Below the pieces are notes generated by a model, which was not told the DNA's origin, ran no database searches, and saw only the letters and a program-made list of their open reading frames with translations. DNA of 64,000 bases from Anastatus disparis (Eukaryota; Arthropoda; Insecta; Hymenoptera; Eupelmidae). Shown here piece after piece: positions 1-11,122 of this stretch (position 1 is its first letter; each line of letters opens with the position of its first letter). Location: NCBI GenBank assembly GCA_017163975.1, contig JAFFSR010000345.1:258001-322000 (forward strand). The letters run 5' to 3'. A program made the position numbers and the translations under genes.

Positions 1-572
1 AATTAAGCTTATCCATTACCTTGTCCAATTTGTCAGATAGGTCTAAATCAAAATTTTCATTATAATAATCATGCTTAAAAATCTTACTCTTATCGTCAAA
101 TTTTCTGTCATAATTTTTCTATTTTATTGACAAAACAACGAAATATTTATTTATAAATTTTTTTTTTTAACTTTTTATTTGACTTTACCTGCCAATTTTA
201 ATTTAATCATTTCATTCATTCTGTTTTCTGTCTCTATCTTTATTTCTGTCGTTTCAATCGTAATGTGATCCCATACGCTCTTCTCTGTCTTTAGCTCCGT
301 CTTCGTTCTTATTTTCATCTGTGTTTTCCGTCGTATACATATTTTTCCAATACATCATTCAATTTTGCTGTCAAATCTTTGATTTGTTTTTGTCTTTCCT
401 TATCTGTCACTATTTGACCTCCTGCAGTTACTTTGACTACAGTTTTCACAGAGCCGTCTTCAAAACTGTCACTTTATTCTACTTTTTGTTCTGTCTCGTT
501 ATATAGCCCCTCCGTCTCCTCAGACTCATTGCTGTCCTTAATTCTGTCTTTTCTCTCTTTCTTATCAGTCAT
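1..572 (-). pseudogene. Decayed charged coiled-coil ORF, possibly a retroelement Gag
   Basis: The minus strand carries a chain of coding-like pieces too short or broken to stand out as single frames. An ATG at 572-570 opens a frame running to 315 with one internal TAA (476-474). It begins MTDKKERKDRIKDSNESEET and later has the heptad-like stretch QIKDLTAKLNDVLEKY. A further piece follows in another frame (about 315-250), a third at about 250-190 (ETTEIKIETENRMNEMIK), and a fourth from about 120 to the window edge (DLDLSDKLDKVMDKLN). All share the same Lys/Asp/Glu-rich, coiled-coil-prone composition, which argues for one frameshifted gene that continues beyond position 1. A Gag of a Ty3/Gypsy-type element is a guess, supported by the LTR-like segment at 2275-2570 in the same orientation. 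It could equally be an unrelated decayed gene. Confidence 0.4.
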
Positions 573-724
573 AGTGTGGCCACCTGTCTTACAATAGGGC
601 ATATATAATCTGTCTTCACTCTGTCTTCATCTCTGTGACTGTCCTTATTATCAGGTCTAATTCTTCACTCATAACGTACTTGTCAACTATATAGGAATAG
701 TAAACCAATATAAATAAAATTCAT

Positions 725-1045
725 ATAATTTTGCTCAACACAAGCAAAACTAGAAAGTTTACGTTAGAGTTAATTATATATATATGAGCTTAATAGACTG
801 AACACAAGCCCTTCAAGCTCAACATATCTATAAAAATAAAGTGAATCAACCTAGTATGCCGAACACAAGCAATATTAGGTCATTCATATTTATGACAATT
901 CAAAAGAATCAATCTAACATGCCGTACACAAGCAATGTTAAATCAATCAAATTTGCCAGTTATTTATGTATATTTTTATATTAATAATAATACATATGTG
1001 CTATTATTCCCATACACAATATACTGAACACAAGTATTATTATGT
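725..1045. repeat. Degenerate tandem repeat, ~63-bp unit, about five copies
   Basis: The motif AACACAAGC (or TACACAAGC/AACACAAGT) recurs at 737, 801, 862, 925 and 1027, giving spacings of 64, 61, 63 and 102. Flanking text also recurs: a CCGAACACAAGCAATRTTA core is followed by AAATCAATC-like sequence. On the minus strand it lies between the LTR-like segment and the Gag-like frame, that is, in what would be a 5' leader. Confidence 0.6.
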
Positions 1046-2274
1046 TTGTGAAAGCAGCAACTATGATCGATCAATATTATTTTTTAAACCATGGATATAT
1101 TTATTAAAAAATATTTTTATGTACGTTCAAGCTTAATAAAATAAAATTTTTAATTTGAAATAATCATTATTCATTACTTAATTTGTATTCAATCTGTCAT
1201 AATTTTGAATACAATGCTGCCTTCAACAACTGTCATATACATATTCTCATGAGGATGTTTTGTGAAGTTGCAATAAACTTCTTTCCTCTGTATAATGATA
1301 ATTTCAATTAATTAAACATTCTTAAATATATTTTTCTTAAAGTCGTTCTTTTCTGTCTTTTTTTTTTAATCGGTCTTTTGTATACATTTACGTAAACTTT
1401 ATTTTTGTCCGCTTTGATTTAGTTTGTTTCGCTTCACTAATTCTGTCTCTTTCTTAATCTGTCATTTTTATTGTAACGACGCGCACGCTTCTATACATAT
1501 ACGATCACACTTATATATTGTCTCTTTTCATTATGCTATAACCATGTTATACGTACATATGTATACGTATATACCTGCGAGTTTATTCTCGCCTTTTAGC
1601 AGTCACCGTCTTTCTGTCTTTTTCTAATTGCGCGCGCACGTCTTCACGGTCTTTTTATTGTACACGGCGTCGATGTCTTTTCATCAACTCGACTTGGGCC
1701 TATGGCCGCCATGTTTGTATGCATTATTATCTTTAAGTTTTTGGAAGTCAGGCCAACGCCTTTCTTCCTTCAGCAATCATACTTAGTATTTCAACATAAA
1801 AACGCGTCCGTTTTTACATTTATTTTTAATTATAGTGAAATTTAACCAAATCCAAGCGGCACTTTTTGCAAATATTAGTTTTTAACCGGTTCTCATTTAT
1901 TTCCGTCTATACCGTCATAAATATGTTCAGATCCCTGGCGTGCATTCACTATACATACATATATATACACACACATATATATATATATACACACACATAA
2001 TACGTTCATACGTAAAAAACCTTTTTCACTACGTGTTGTCGTTTATTTAGTCTATCAATTTTATTTTGTGCGTGCATGGTCTCTTCTCTCATTCTATATA
2101 CATACACACACACACAAAGCATACAAAATTTTCTCATGCACGCATAAATCTGTCATACTGATACACATCATGTCATTTCACCCAACATGGCGACTTATTT
2201 TATTTCTCTCTCACTCTTTCTCTCTCTATAGACTAGCGCACGACGCTATCTATTCTCTGTCCTTTTCTTTCTTT
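1046..2274. other. Non-coding stretch rich in TCTGTC words and CA/TA microsatellites
   Basis: No supportable gene. TCTGTC occurs again and again here and in 1-660, and CA/TA simple repeats sit at about 1950-2000 and 2100-2120. Short plus-strand open frames in this stretch look like chance. If the LTR reading of 2275-2570 is right, this is the leader of that element read on the minus strand. Confidence 0.35.
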
Positions 2275-2570
2275 CTATAAGCGTGCATGCGACGCCATTA
2301 CTCTGACGCTTCCACCAGGAGATAAAGAACAATAGAACAATTCACCAAACAGACTGACGCACGCTCCAAACCACACAAACCTCTTTCTCAATTTTATTAA
2401 ATAAAACGCGCAGTTAAAAACACTTTTACAAGTTCTGGCTTTAACAGACGGACTTGAACTGAACTGAACGACGACGAGACGCAACTTGATTCTCTTCAAC
2501 TGTCTACTAAATATTCTCAATAGGTGGCGACACCTAGTATGAGTGTGTATATTTTCAACACTTTCAATCT
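2275..2570 (-). mobile_element. Possible LTR of a Ty3/Gypsy-type element
   Basis: Read on the minus strand, a segment starting TGTTGAAAATATACACAC near 2567 contains an initiator-like TCAGTTCAGTTC (around 2460). About 60 bases downstream is a polyadenylation signal AATAAA (around 2400), followed by a GT-rich stretch. This order (U3, initiator, AATAAA, U5) fits an LTR promoter and R region. No second LTR, primer binding site or target duplication could be confirmed, so this is an inference from layout only. Confidence 0.3.
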
Positions 2571-3185
2571 GTTTTTCTATAAGACCAACACTTTATTTTT
2601 CTGTTAATTATTTTTTAATCATTATTTTTCCATTATTATTTTGTCCGATCTGCATATGTTTCGGTGTGAACTTATTTTCTTTTGAGACAAGTAATTATTG
2701 TACCATTTAAATAAAATTAAGCAAAACACTACAGCTGGGTAAACAGCTGTAAGGGGTACTCTAACCTTGGGTACCTGAAAACATTATATAAAAATTCACA
2801 CGTATTTGCGTGTATATTGAAACTATCTGAAAATTTTTACCGTAACATCCAGACAGAAACTCATTAAGCTAGGCGCCAAAAGAAAAATACTCATAATTAC
2901 CCAAGAAACTCATAATATTCTTTTTGCAAATTAATAAATTTTGTTAATAATAATTTACTTAAAATGTTTTTTTATATTAACACATAGATTTTATTATAAT
3001 AAATAATTTCTTTTCTTTACTATAAATAAAATATTTAAAAAAAATTAATAGACATTAAAAAAACAAATAAATATAAAAACAAAATTGTTATTATAAAGAA
3101 ACAACACAAAAATTAAAGATCATCCCTAAAAGGTTTTAGAATGAGTATCCCTTTGTTTCAAAAATATGATTTCTTTTCGTTATAT
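2571..3185. other. AT-rich intergenic DNA, nothing recognised
   Basis: No coding frame, RNA gene or clear repeat was seen. The sequence is mostly poly-A/T-rich filler between the LTR-like segment and the inverted-repeat element that follows. Confidence 0.5.
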
Positions 3186-3200
3186 TTTAAATAAAACAGA

Positions 3201-3242
<42 letters not shown>

Positions 3243-3313
3243 TATTCGTATAAAAATTAACTAATTCTTTTTATGTAAAATTTTTATAAACTTTTATTCT
3301 TTTTCTTTCTTTT

Positions 3314-3382
<69 letters not shown>

Positions 3383-3772
3383 ATATATATATATAAACGT
3401 ATGTACGCGGCATTATGCTGACTCATACAGTACAGCCTTTGTTTAGTGTCCTGCACACGTCGCGGGTGTGTGGCAGTCTCCTATGTTATCCCTTCTTTTG
3501 TTACTTACGCATATGTTAAATACGAATTTGTTAAAACTTTGATTGGTGGGCACATTTGTTCTCGAAATTTGATTGGTGGGCGCGTTTTTGTTTTGTAGAA
3601 TTTTTTCGTAACTCAACTCAAGAAAAATCTACTGTATGGAATTGTCAGCACAAGTATCAATAAATAAATGAAAAACGGGTAGCATTATGCGGACGTCAGC
3701 ATAAGTACGCTAATGTCTGCATAAGTCACGATTCATCTATGATTTTGTCTGCATAATACCTCATTCATAAAA

Positions 3773-3840
<68 letters not shown>

Positions 3841-3966
3841 TAGTTTTTTAAGAAAGAAAAAGAATAAAAGTTTATAAAAATTTTACATAAAAAGAATTAG
3901 TCAATTTTTATACGAATAATTTCATATATATATATATACATATATCTATTTTATTTAAATATATAT
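3186..3966. mobile_element. Inverted-repeat element with ~125-bp arms and AT microsatellites
   Basis: The left arm (about 3186-3316) reappears as its reverse complement at about 3843-3966. The shared text includes the TTCGTATAAAAATTRACTAA block and the run AAAATTTTTATAAACTTTTA. Long TA repeats lie just inside each arm (3317-3396 and 3779-3836). The unique middle (3400-3778) is less AT-rich and repeats variants of GCATTATGC and GTCAGCATAAG several times, as well as two copies of TTTGATTGGTGGGC. No coding capacity. It looks like a non-autonomous DNA transposon or foldback element; no target duplication was resolved. Confidence 0.65.
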
Positions 3967-4785
3967 ACATATAACAGTTTTAAATAGTATTTATAAATAA
4001 TGTTTAATAATAAAAAATTGCGTATGCATCAAGCCTACACCACGCTTGAAATTAGAATATTGCGTTTCCTTTATTTTAAATTTATTTGTTAAATAAAATT
4101 TAGAAATAAAGTTTAGTTTTTAAAAGCGTTGAACAAAAAAAAAACAAAACAAAAAAAACAACAAAACCAAAAAATTTTTAACTAATCATAATTTTTATAC
4201 GTTAAGCGTCCTTTTTTATTACCAAGCGTCTTTTTTTTGTGTGAAGCATCTCTCTGTTTTTCATTATTTTTCTTTATTTTCTTTAACATTTATTTCACTT
4301 ATAATAATGTAAACTTTAGTTTTAAGTATTGAAAGTTTAGTGATATTAATATTAATATTTCTTCCTTTATTAAAAACTTTTTTTATTGTCAAATTTGCGA
4401 TAGCGTCCTTTTTTTTATTGCGTAATTCTTCTTTCAATTTCTGCGTTATATATATATATAATATGAGTCAATATTAATTGATAATGTTTATTTAATTAAT
4501 ATCTATATTATATTATTCTTTTGTTTTTAACTTTTATATATAAACAAATAATTTAATTTATTAATTAATTGAATTTATTTAAACTAGATTATTTTATTAT
4601 AGATATTAGTTGGAAAAACATTATAAATTAAAACTCTAGTTTCTAGTTTTATCTTTTTTATATGCGTAATTCGTTATATTTTTAATAACAATTAGATTTA
4701 AGACAATTTATGTAGCTTACTTTCAAAAGAGAGAGAAATGTAGAGAAAAGAAAGAGAAAGAGAGAGAAAAGAGAGAGAAAGAAGA
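3967..4785. other. AT-rich DNA, nothing recognised
   Basis: Low-complexity A/T sequence with a purine-rich GAGA tract at about 4727-4785. No gene or bounded repeat was seen. Confidence 0.5.
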
Positions 4786-5326
4786 AAATCAACACTAGTA
4801 CCGCCAAGTGACAGTTTATGAAACTTTTACGGAGACAAAATTGACCAATAGGAAAATTCAAAATTTTGGAAAACTACCCAAGCGGGGGTGGTTAGTCAAC
4901 GCCCCAATTCCAGGGTATATAATCCCCAACCAGGGCCCAAAATCTTCAGTGCGCCTTTGAGCGTGTCTCATAAACACTCTCTCTACTCTCTTCAAGGCTC
5001 AGCAGCAAGCATCAACCGCAACTCTCTTCAAGCATCAAATCGAACGCAACTCTCCAGCAAGCATCAAGCATCAAGCATCAAATCGAACGCAACTCTCCAG
5101 CAAACATCAAGCATCAAGCATCAACTAGACCGCAACTTTCTATACATTTCTTTCTATACTCTATTTTTTTTTAAAGTAAAATTTATCTCTTCTATTAAAT
5201 TCAAGATTAAAATCAAAACTTTTTATTTTTATTTTTAATTACCCAAAGATAAAACAAATTTCTATTTTAGTATAATATTTTTTTATTATTATATATATAC
5301 ACAAAAAAATTTCATATCTATCTTTC

Positions 5327-5383
<57 letters not shown>

Positions 5384-5713
5384 CATATATTTCTTTCAAA
5401 ATATAACGCGACCCCGACTTTGAGGACCGTCCTCATCAGACCCAAAGTAGAGCGATAGAGATATGTTGCTTTGCTTGGCTCGGGGTTTAAAGTATTAATA
5501 CTCAATTAAATAAAAATTAAATCGCGACGCGAAAAGGACTCGATATAGGTCCCCGCATTTCAAGAACCAAAATTAGACTCTCGCCCTGCGTTAAGTAACA
5601 CGTGGTCAAACTCGACAACAACCCACTAAAGCGCGACGCTGCGTAATATAATTTACGCGTATGAAGCGGCGATTTAATGGATTATTAAATTAATTCATTT
5701 TTCGACGTTACAG
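4786..5713 (+). mobile_element. LTR-like segment with TATA box and tandem repeats downstream
   Basis: A GC-richer island in AT-rich DNA. It has a TATA motif GGTATATAATCC at about 4913, an initiator-like TCTTCAGTGCG about 30 bases downstream, and then three to four copies of a ~28-43-bp unit built on AAGCATCAA and CGAACGCAACTCTCCAGC (about 4998-5135). An AT microsatellite (5332-5380) splits it from a second GC-richer part (5406-5713) ending CGACGTTACAGG. Immediately after it the dispersed repeat L begins, so the junction at 5713 is probably a real element edge. A solo LTR is the best guess; terminal TG/CA and target duplication could not be fixed. The 116-codon frame at 4888-5238 is judged to be translated repeat. 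Confidence 0.35.
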
Positions 5714-6873
5714 GATATTAAAAAAAGTATTTTTTTATCATGTAATGATAATTTTTCAAATGAGGTAATTTGATGTATTTTAAAAATTAATATGTTTCTC
5801 TTATTAAAAATTATATTGCTTTAATGAAATGAATTTTAATATATTTAATTGTTAACAATATTTATATAAATGACAATTCATTTAAATACTAACACGTGTA
5901 CAAATGAAAATGTAATTAAGGTTAAATGTATGTTATTTATAAAAAATTGTTAACGAGTAACTTTTTGAATAATATATTTTCATTAAAATTAATTTAAATA
6001 CTTTATTCTCTAAATGATAACTAAATAAAATTTTAATTTAATAAATTTAGTCATACAATTATAAATATATAATAGTTATATAACTGTTCATCAAATAAAA
6101 TTATTATTTTTTTAATATTTATATTAAAAAAATAATTATTGCAATAGATTTTAGTTAAATAAAAATGTTTATCTTAATAATTATAGCGTTGAAATTTATT
6201 TTGATAAAAATGTTATTTGATTGACATTTACAGTATTTTTCTAACTATAGTTAAAAGGTTACTTGTCATCAATGAAAAAAAATTTAATTATTTAAATTAA
6301 TAATTTATTAATATCAAGAATTTTCTAAAAATTATTATATTTATGATATGCAAACCTTACTTGTGATACATACACTTTGTAATATTTGTATCTCATTAAA
6401 ATTTTATATTAGATGCAAAAAGGATTGTCAAGTAATTGCAAATAGTTATTTTATTATTCCGAAATATTCGAATTAAAAATTAGCTAAAAATGTGTATTTT
6501 TCTTATGGTTTTTTAATTTAAATTTCGTATTTCATATATATAATACATTTGTGAAGATATTTTTATTAGAAATAAACACAGATTTTTTTAAATCATGTTT
6601 CACGTAAAAATTAATTTCATAATTCAAATTCATGGTCATATATTAAGATCTGGAAATTATAGTTGTTACTCAGTTCCCAGTTCTCAGTTTATTTATATCA
6701 AATATCGTACTATCTTTGTTTTTCTTATGGTAGTAGATTGAGAAATAGTCACTTGATGAAATAAATTATACGCTTTTTTACTTTAAGCACATGTGTACAT
6801 ATATTTTTATATTATGTTTCATCAAATGATTTTTGATTTTATTTAGTACTCAAAATTAACTTAAATTAATTAA

Positions 6874-7254
6874 GAAGGGTCCGAACTATCTGTCTTTGTC
6901 TAATAGCGTTTTTCATCATTTATGTAAACACTGTCCGGTATAACAAGAAAAAAATAGCAGCCCCCGCTAGATATTAGTATAATAAGTAAATTTTGTAATA
7001 ACAACCAAATTTTTTCACTGTGTAGTTTTTGAATAATTAGAGACCTACCAAAAAAAGATAGTTTATATTCTAGATTGCTAGTAGGTCTCTAATTAGTCAA
7101 AAACTATGCGGTAAAAAATTTGGTTGTTATTACAAAATTTACTTATTATACTAATATCTAACGGGGGCTGCTATTTTTTTCTTGTTATACCGGATAGTGT
7201 TTACATAAATGATGAAAAACGCTATTAGACAAAGACAGATAGTTCGGCCCCTTC
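6874..7254. mobile_element. Palindromic TTAA MITE inside L copy 1
   Basis: The element reads inward from both ends as GAAGGGTCCGAACTATCTGT / GAAGGGGCCGAACTATCTGT. The arms are about 180 bp and nearly the whole element is one hairpin centred near 7070. TTAA flanks it on both sides (6870-6873, 7255-7258). The uninterrupted relative (rc of about 34345-34375) has a single TTAA at this place, so the target duplication is supported by an empty site in the same window. Confidence 0.85.
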
Positions 7255-7420
7255 TTAATTCTTATTTACTTAAAATTAGCCATTTATACATAATAATATA
7301 ATAAAAGAAAATTCAACCGAGCGACGTTAGGAGCGAAAAACTTCAATATAATTAATACCTATCAAGGTGAAACCCATTAAATTGTGTAACAATTTTCAAC
7401 AGTTGATAAATATAATGTAA

Positions 7421-7423
<3 letters not shown>

Positions 7424-7502
<79 letters not shown>
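7424..7502. repeat. (TA)n microsatellite
   Basis: About 79 bases of uninterrupted TA. It lies within L copy 1, at a place where L copy 3 has a short TA run only. Confidence 0.95.
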
Positions 7503-7505
<3 letters not shown>

Positions 7506-8379
7506 AATTTAAAGTACTAATAATTAATTTAAAACTCAAGAGTAAATATTTTAAAACGGAATATGGAAGATAAACATGTATCGTTTTATTCCTTAAATAT
7601 CATGAATGAAAATATTAATTATTAGTAATTTTAAAGTGTTATATTATGTAAATCATTCTATATTTAATAATTTTTAATTTAAGTAACAGGAAAAGCCGCC
7701 CGAAAAGAGATAAATAATTACATTTTCTGCAAAATATTGCCCTTGAATCGAGTAGGTGAAATATCAGTCTTAGTTCCAAAAAAAGACACTAAGCATCGCA
7801 AATATACAATTTTACTTCATGATATAATAGTACCAACATTGGTCCTTAAAATTCAAGCTATAGTACTACTTGAAATTATATCGCCACTCTTACTTTAAGT
7901 ACCTTAGTACATAAATTAGATATACTTGATTTAAAACCTATTTTAACAATACTTTCCTTTCTCCGTGCAGTCGTTAGTTCTAGTAAACGTCAAACACCGT
8001 TTTCGATTATTTCATGGTTCGTGATTGAAACACGTGATTAAAAAGAATGAATTCCTATTTTATTTTTTCATTAATTCTAATGCAATTTAGTAGAACAAAT
8101 TCTTAATTCATCATGATATAATTTGTATTTAAACAATTTTTATGCACATTGTAACTTTAATTAATCTTTTTTATAAAAATATAGAAATTTAATTTAGCAC
8201 AAAACTAGAATATCAAAATTCATAAGTTGCGGCAATTCTATTTTATTTTAAAATTGGCTAATTTATACATAATAATATAATATATGAAAATTCAACCGAG
8301 CAACGTTGGGAGCGAGGTATTTTTTGCTAGTGTATAAATTAATAAAAAAATAGAAAAAAAATTCATATAATAAATAAAA

Positions 8380-8990
8380 TTTAAAAGTTTTTATCGATTT
8401 ACAATATCGTGTATCTCTTGAAAAATATGTTTCTTATGTTTCCCGTATATACTTATGATTTTTTGTTAACATTCTGTCTTAGCACTTACCCACTTTAAAC
8501 ACTTAAAAATTTTAAATACTTTTTTAATCTGTTTATTTTAGTTTTTCATTTAAATAAATGTATCATCATTTGTTCAAGATGTTTTTTAAACCAACATATG
8601 TTTAGATTACACTATAAAAGTACAGCAAATGGGTAACGATAAAAAGTTTATATGGTTCCTGTATACACTTATGTTTTTCGTTCACATTCTGTCTTAACAT
8701 CCACTTACTTAAAATATTTAAAAAACTTATGTTTTTCAATCTGTTTCTTTTATATTTATTTTGATTAATGTACTATTTTTCAAGATGTTTTATTTTCAAA
8801 CGAGCAGATGTTCAATTTATACCATTAAGTACAGAAAATAGGTAACGATAAAAGGTTTTTATGTTTCCTGTATACACTTTTGGTTTTTCGTTTACATTCA
8901 GTCTTAACATTCATCCACTCGGAACACTTAAAACATTTATGTTTTCGAATATTTCTATTATGTTTATTTTCGTTTTTTGAGATAGCGAAA
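8380..8990. repeat. Tandem repeat, ~212-bp unit, three copies
   Basis: The landmark TTTCCYGTATAYACTTWTG recurs at about 8439, 8655 and 8864 (spacings 216 and 209). Around it recur TTTTTCGTTYACATTCTGTC, a CACTTAAAA block and TTCAAGATGTTT. Divergence between units is moderate and no gene is apparent. Confidence 0.8.
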
Positions 8991-9652
8991 AGCGGGTGTT
9001 TATATTATATTTTTAAAATAGCAGACCATTAAGGGAGCAAGTCCAGTAAGGGAGTGATGAATAACGGTAAAAAACCGCCATCGCTTTGTAATAACAGAAA
9101 CTTTTACTTTTTCCATAAACAAGTTTGTTTATACTTTCGTGCACTGTTATTTTCTATTTTTTTATCCTTTGCACTTGTTACGGCTTTGTCAGCAAGTTTT
9201 CTTGAAATATTTTTATTTTTTGACAACTGTTTGTTTGTTACTTTTTAAAATAATAGTACCCTTTAATATATTTGAAGCTAACTCACATATGCATCTAATG
9301 AGATTCTTATCTGCAGGGCGTCACGTTTATTTGATAAAGTGCGTATAAAAATGCAATGCACATATATAACTATGATAAATGCAAAGTCAACAAAATTAAT
9401 AGGATAAAATAAGGCACAAGTGCAGTCAATTTTTAACCGACTTCAAAAAGGAGGAGGTTCTCAATCCGACTGATTTTTTTTTTTTTTACGTCTGTTACCT
9501 TATAACTCCGTCATTTCTTAACCGATTCAAAAAAACTTTTTCTTATCTGATAGAGAATGTCTGCAGGAAGGTCCCATACGTGTCCTATAATTATTGGGCC
9601 AATATTCGGTTTGTATGACCCAATTATCAAATTAGGAAAACTGGGAGTTTTG

Positions 9653-9655
<3 letters not shown>
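8991..9655. other. Intergenic DNA with a dispersed AACCGACTTC motif
   Basis: No gene could be supported. Around 9437-9475 the sequence AACCGACTTCAAAAAGGAGG followed by AGGTTCTCAATCCGACTG is a motif I associate with dispersed insect repeats (from memory, unsearched). Its first part recurs at both ends of the palindrome at 9962-10376. Confidence 0.4.
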
Positions 9656-9693
<38 letters not shown>

Positions 9694-9714
9694 CCTTTCT
9701 CTCTCTCTCTCTCT
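9656..9714. repeat. (CT)n microsatellite
   Basis: CT repeat with a short CCCTCCC interruption near its middle. Confidence 0.95.
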
Positions 9715-9961
9715 TACCTAAGCTTGAATATATATACATGCACACATAACGACACTGTGCTGTTGAGCCTTCTTTCTTTCCTGCTATATATTGCTTGGTG
9801 GTGTACTAATGCATGCGTTATGAATTAATAATGAAAGTTTAATGTAATTAGTGGGTCTACCTATATTTGCGTTTTTTGTAAGGGGATTCACTAGAAGATA
9901 GAAAATAAAAATTTTTTAACAAAAACAAACAATATAAAAAAAAATTTTTTAACAAAAAACA

Positions 9962-10376
9962 AAACCGACTTCAAAAAAATGCACTAAACAGTTACAAATA
10001 ATTTTTGATCTTTAATAATTATACACATACTACGCATCTAACTCAACACTTGTGTAGCAAACATTTTATAGATTATCTAATCATTTGTAAACAGCACAAG
10101 CAAATTATATTTTTTTTTAATTCACAAAAAAACATTTTCGAAGTCGGCGTCAAATCCTACATCTGTGCAGAACAATTCAACAACTTGACGCCGACTTCGG
10201 AAATATTTTTTCGTGAATTAAAAAAAAATTATTTGCTTGTGCTGTTTACAAATGATTAGATAATCTATAAAATGTTTGCTACACAAGTATTGAGTTAGAT
10301 GCGTAGTATGCGTATAATTATTAAAGATCAAAAATTATTTGTAACTGTTTAGTTCATTTTTTTGAAGTCGGTTTTG
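9962..10376. mobile_element. Palindromic MITE with AAACCGACTTCAAAAAAATG ends
   Basis: The two halves are near-perfect inverted copies of about 190 bp. The inner stem reads CGAAGTCGGCGTCAA against TTGACGCCGACTTCG around a ~30-base loop at about 10155-10185. The outermost bases AAAACCGACTTC match the separate motif at 9437. No coding capacity; open frames across it are products of the palindrome. Confidence 0.85.
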
Positions 10377-10742
10377 TTTTTTTATTGTAAGCGTTGTAAA
10401 ATCATACACGCTTACAATGAAATCTGTTTTATTAAACCGTTAGCGATGAAGCAATATTTCTACGCCAAAAAAATAAGCCTGAAAATATATATATTTTACG
10501 ATTTTGAAATGCAACAAGATCAAATATGAGGGCTCTAAAAGCCAAGGGGTACAAGTGCAAAAAAACTTGTTTCGAGATATTGTTGTTTAAAGTTGAATGC
10601 TCTTAAATAAGTTCGTAATACAACTTGACATATACAACTACTATAAATGCTTTTGTAACAATGAAATAAAAATATCCCTTGAATTGGAATTGTTTATATA
10701 GCACGAGACCCGAACAGTATCGGTCTAAATTTTTGGTTTTTT

Positions 10743-10880
10743 CACTTGTACCCCTTGGCTTCCAACAAAATGTGTTCTTGTATCCAAAATTTGCATCACT
10801 TGTACCTCTTGACTTCCAAAATTCATTTACTTGTACCCTTTGGCTTCCAAGTTCTTGCACTTGTACCCTTTGGCATTTTA
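10743..10880. repeat. Subterminal repeat cluster, likely transposase-binding sites
   Basis: Four copies of the terminal word CTTGTACCCCTTGGCTTC with small changes begin near 10745, 10799, 10830 and 10860. A fifth lies at the opposite end near 13507. The word is shared with the terminal repeats themselves. Repeated subterminal motifs of this kind are commonly where transposases bind; here that role is inferred. Confidence 0.6.
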
Positions 10881-11122
10881 AATATTTATAATATTTTATA
10901 AATTTCCTTGGCAAATAATAAAAAATAATATGAATATTAAAATATTATAAATATTTGTCATTTTTATTAATGTTAACAATAAATAAAATCGTTATATAAT
11001 ATTGATATTTTATTATAATTTATTATGTAGTTATGATATTACATATTTTCTGTAGTTTTATAATATAGTATTAAATAAGTTTTAAATTATTTTATAATGT
11101 TGTTTTAATTGTAAAGATGAAA

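Larger units (their letters stand above)
5715..8328 (-). mobile_element. Dispersed repeat L, copy 1
   Basis: This segment is the reverse complement, with scattered differences, of 32720-35609, and its first part also matches 19412-20654 plus 22364-22619. Shared landmarks include the block around 6190-6260, the segment at 6360-6440, and the motif CCGAGCGACGTTAGGAGCG at 7318, repeated within the element as CCGAGCAACGTTGGGAGCG at 8297. The two motif copies lie in direct orientation about 1 kb apart, as in copy 3. No coding capacity was seen. Copy 1 is interrupted by a TTAA MITE (6874-7254) and carries a long TA microsatellite at 7424-7502. The superfamily is unknown. Confidence 0.7.

Noticed and set aside
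4888..5238. 116-codon plus-strand frame
   Set aside because: It reads through the tandem CATCAA/CGCAACTCTCCAGC repeats and a T-rich tail; the protein-like repetition is a by-product of the DNA repeat.
4786..5713. 5-bp target duplication for the LTR-like segment
   Set aside because: The bases after the right edge (GGATA) have no match near any plausible left edge, so the element ends remain unproven.
9054..9348. Two overlapping hydrophobic frames
   Set aside because: Phe/Leu-rich readings of T-rich DNA with no motif and no neighbouring element structure.
10679..10891. 70-codon frame in the transposon end
   Set aside because: It is the repeated CTTGTACCC word read in one phase (repeating CTLW-like peptides).
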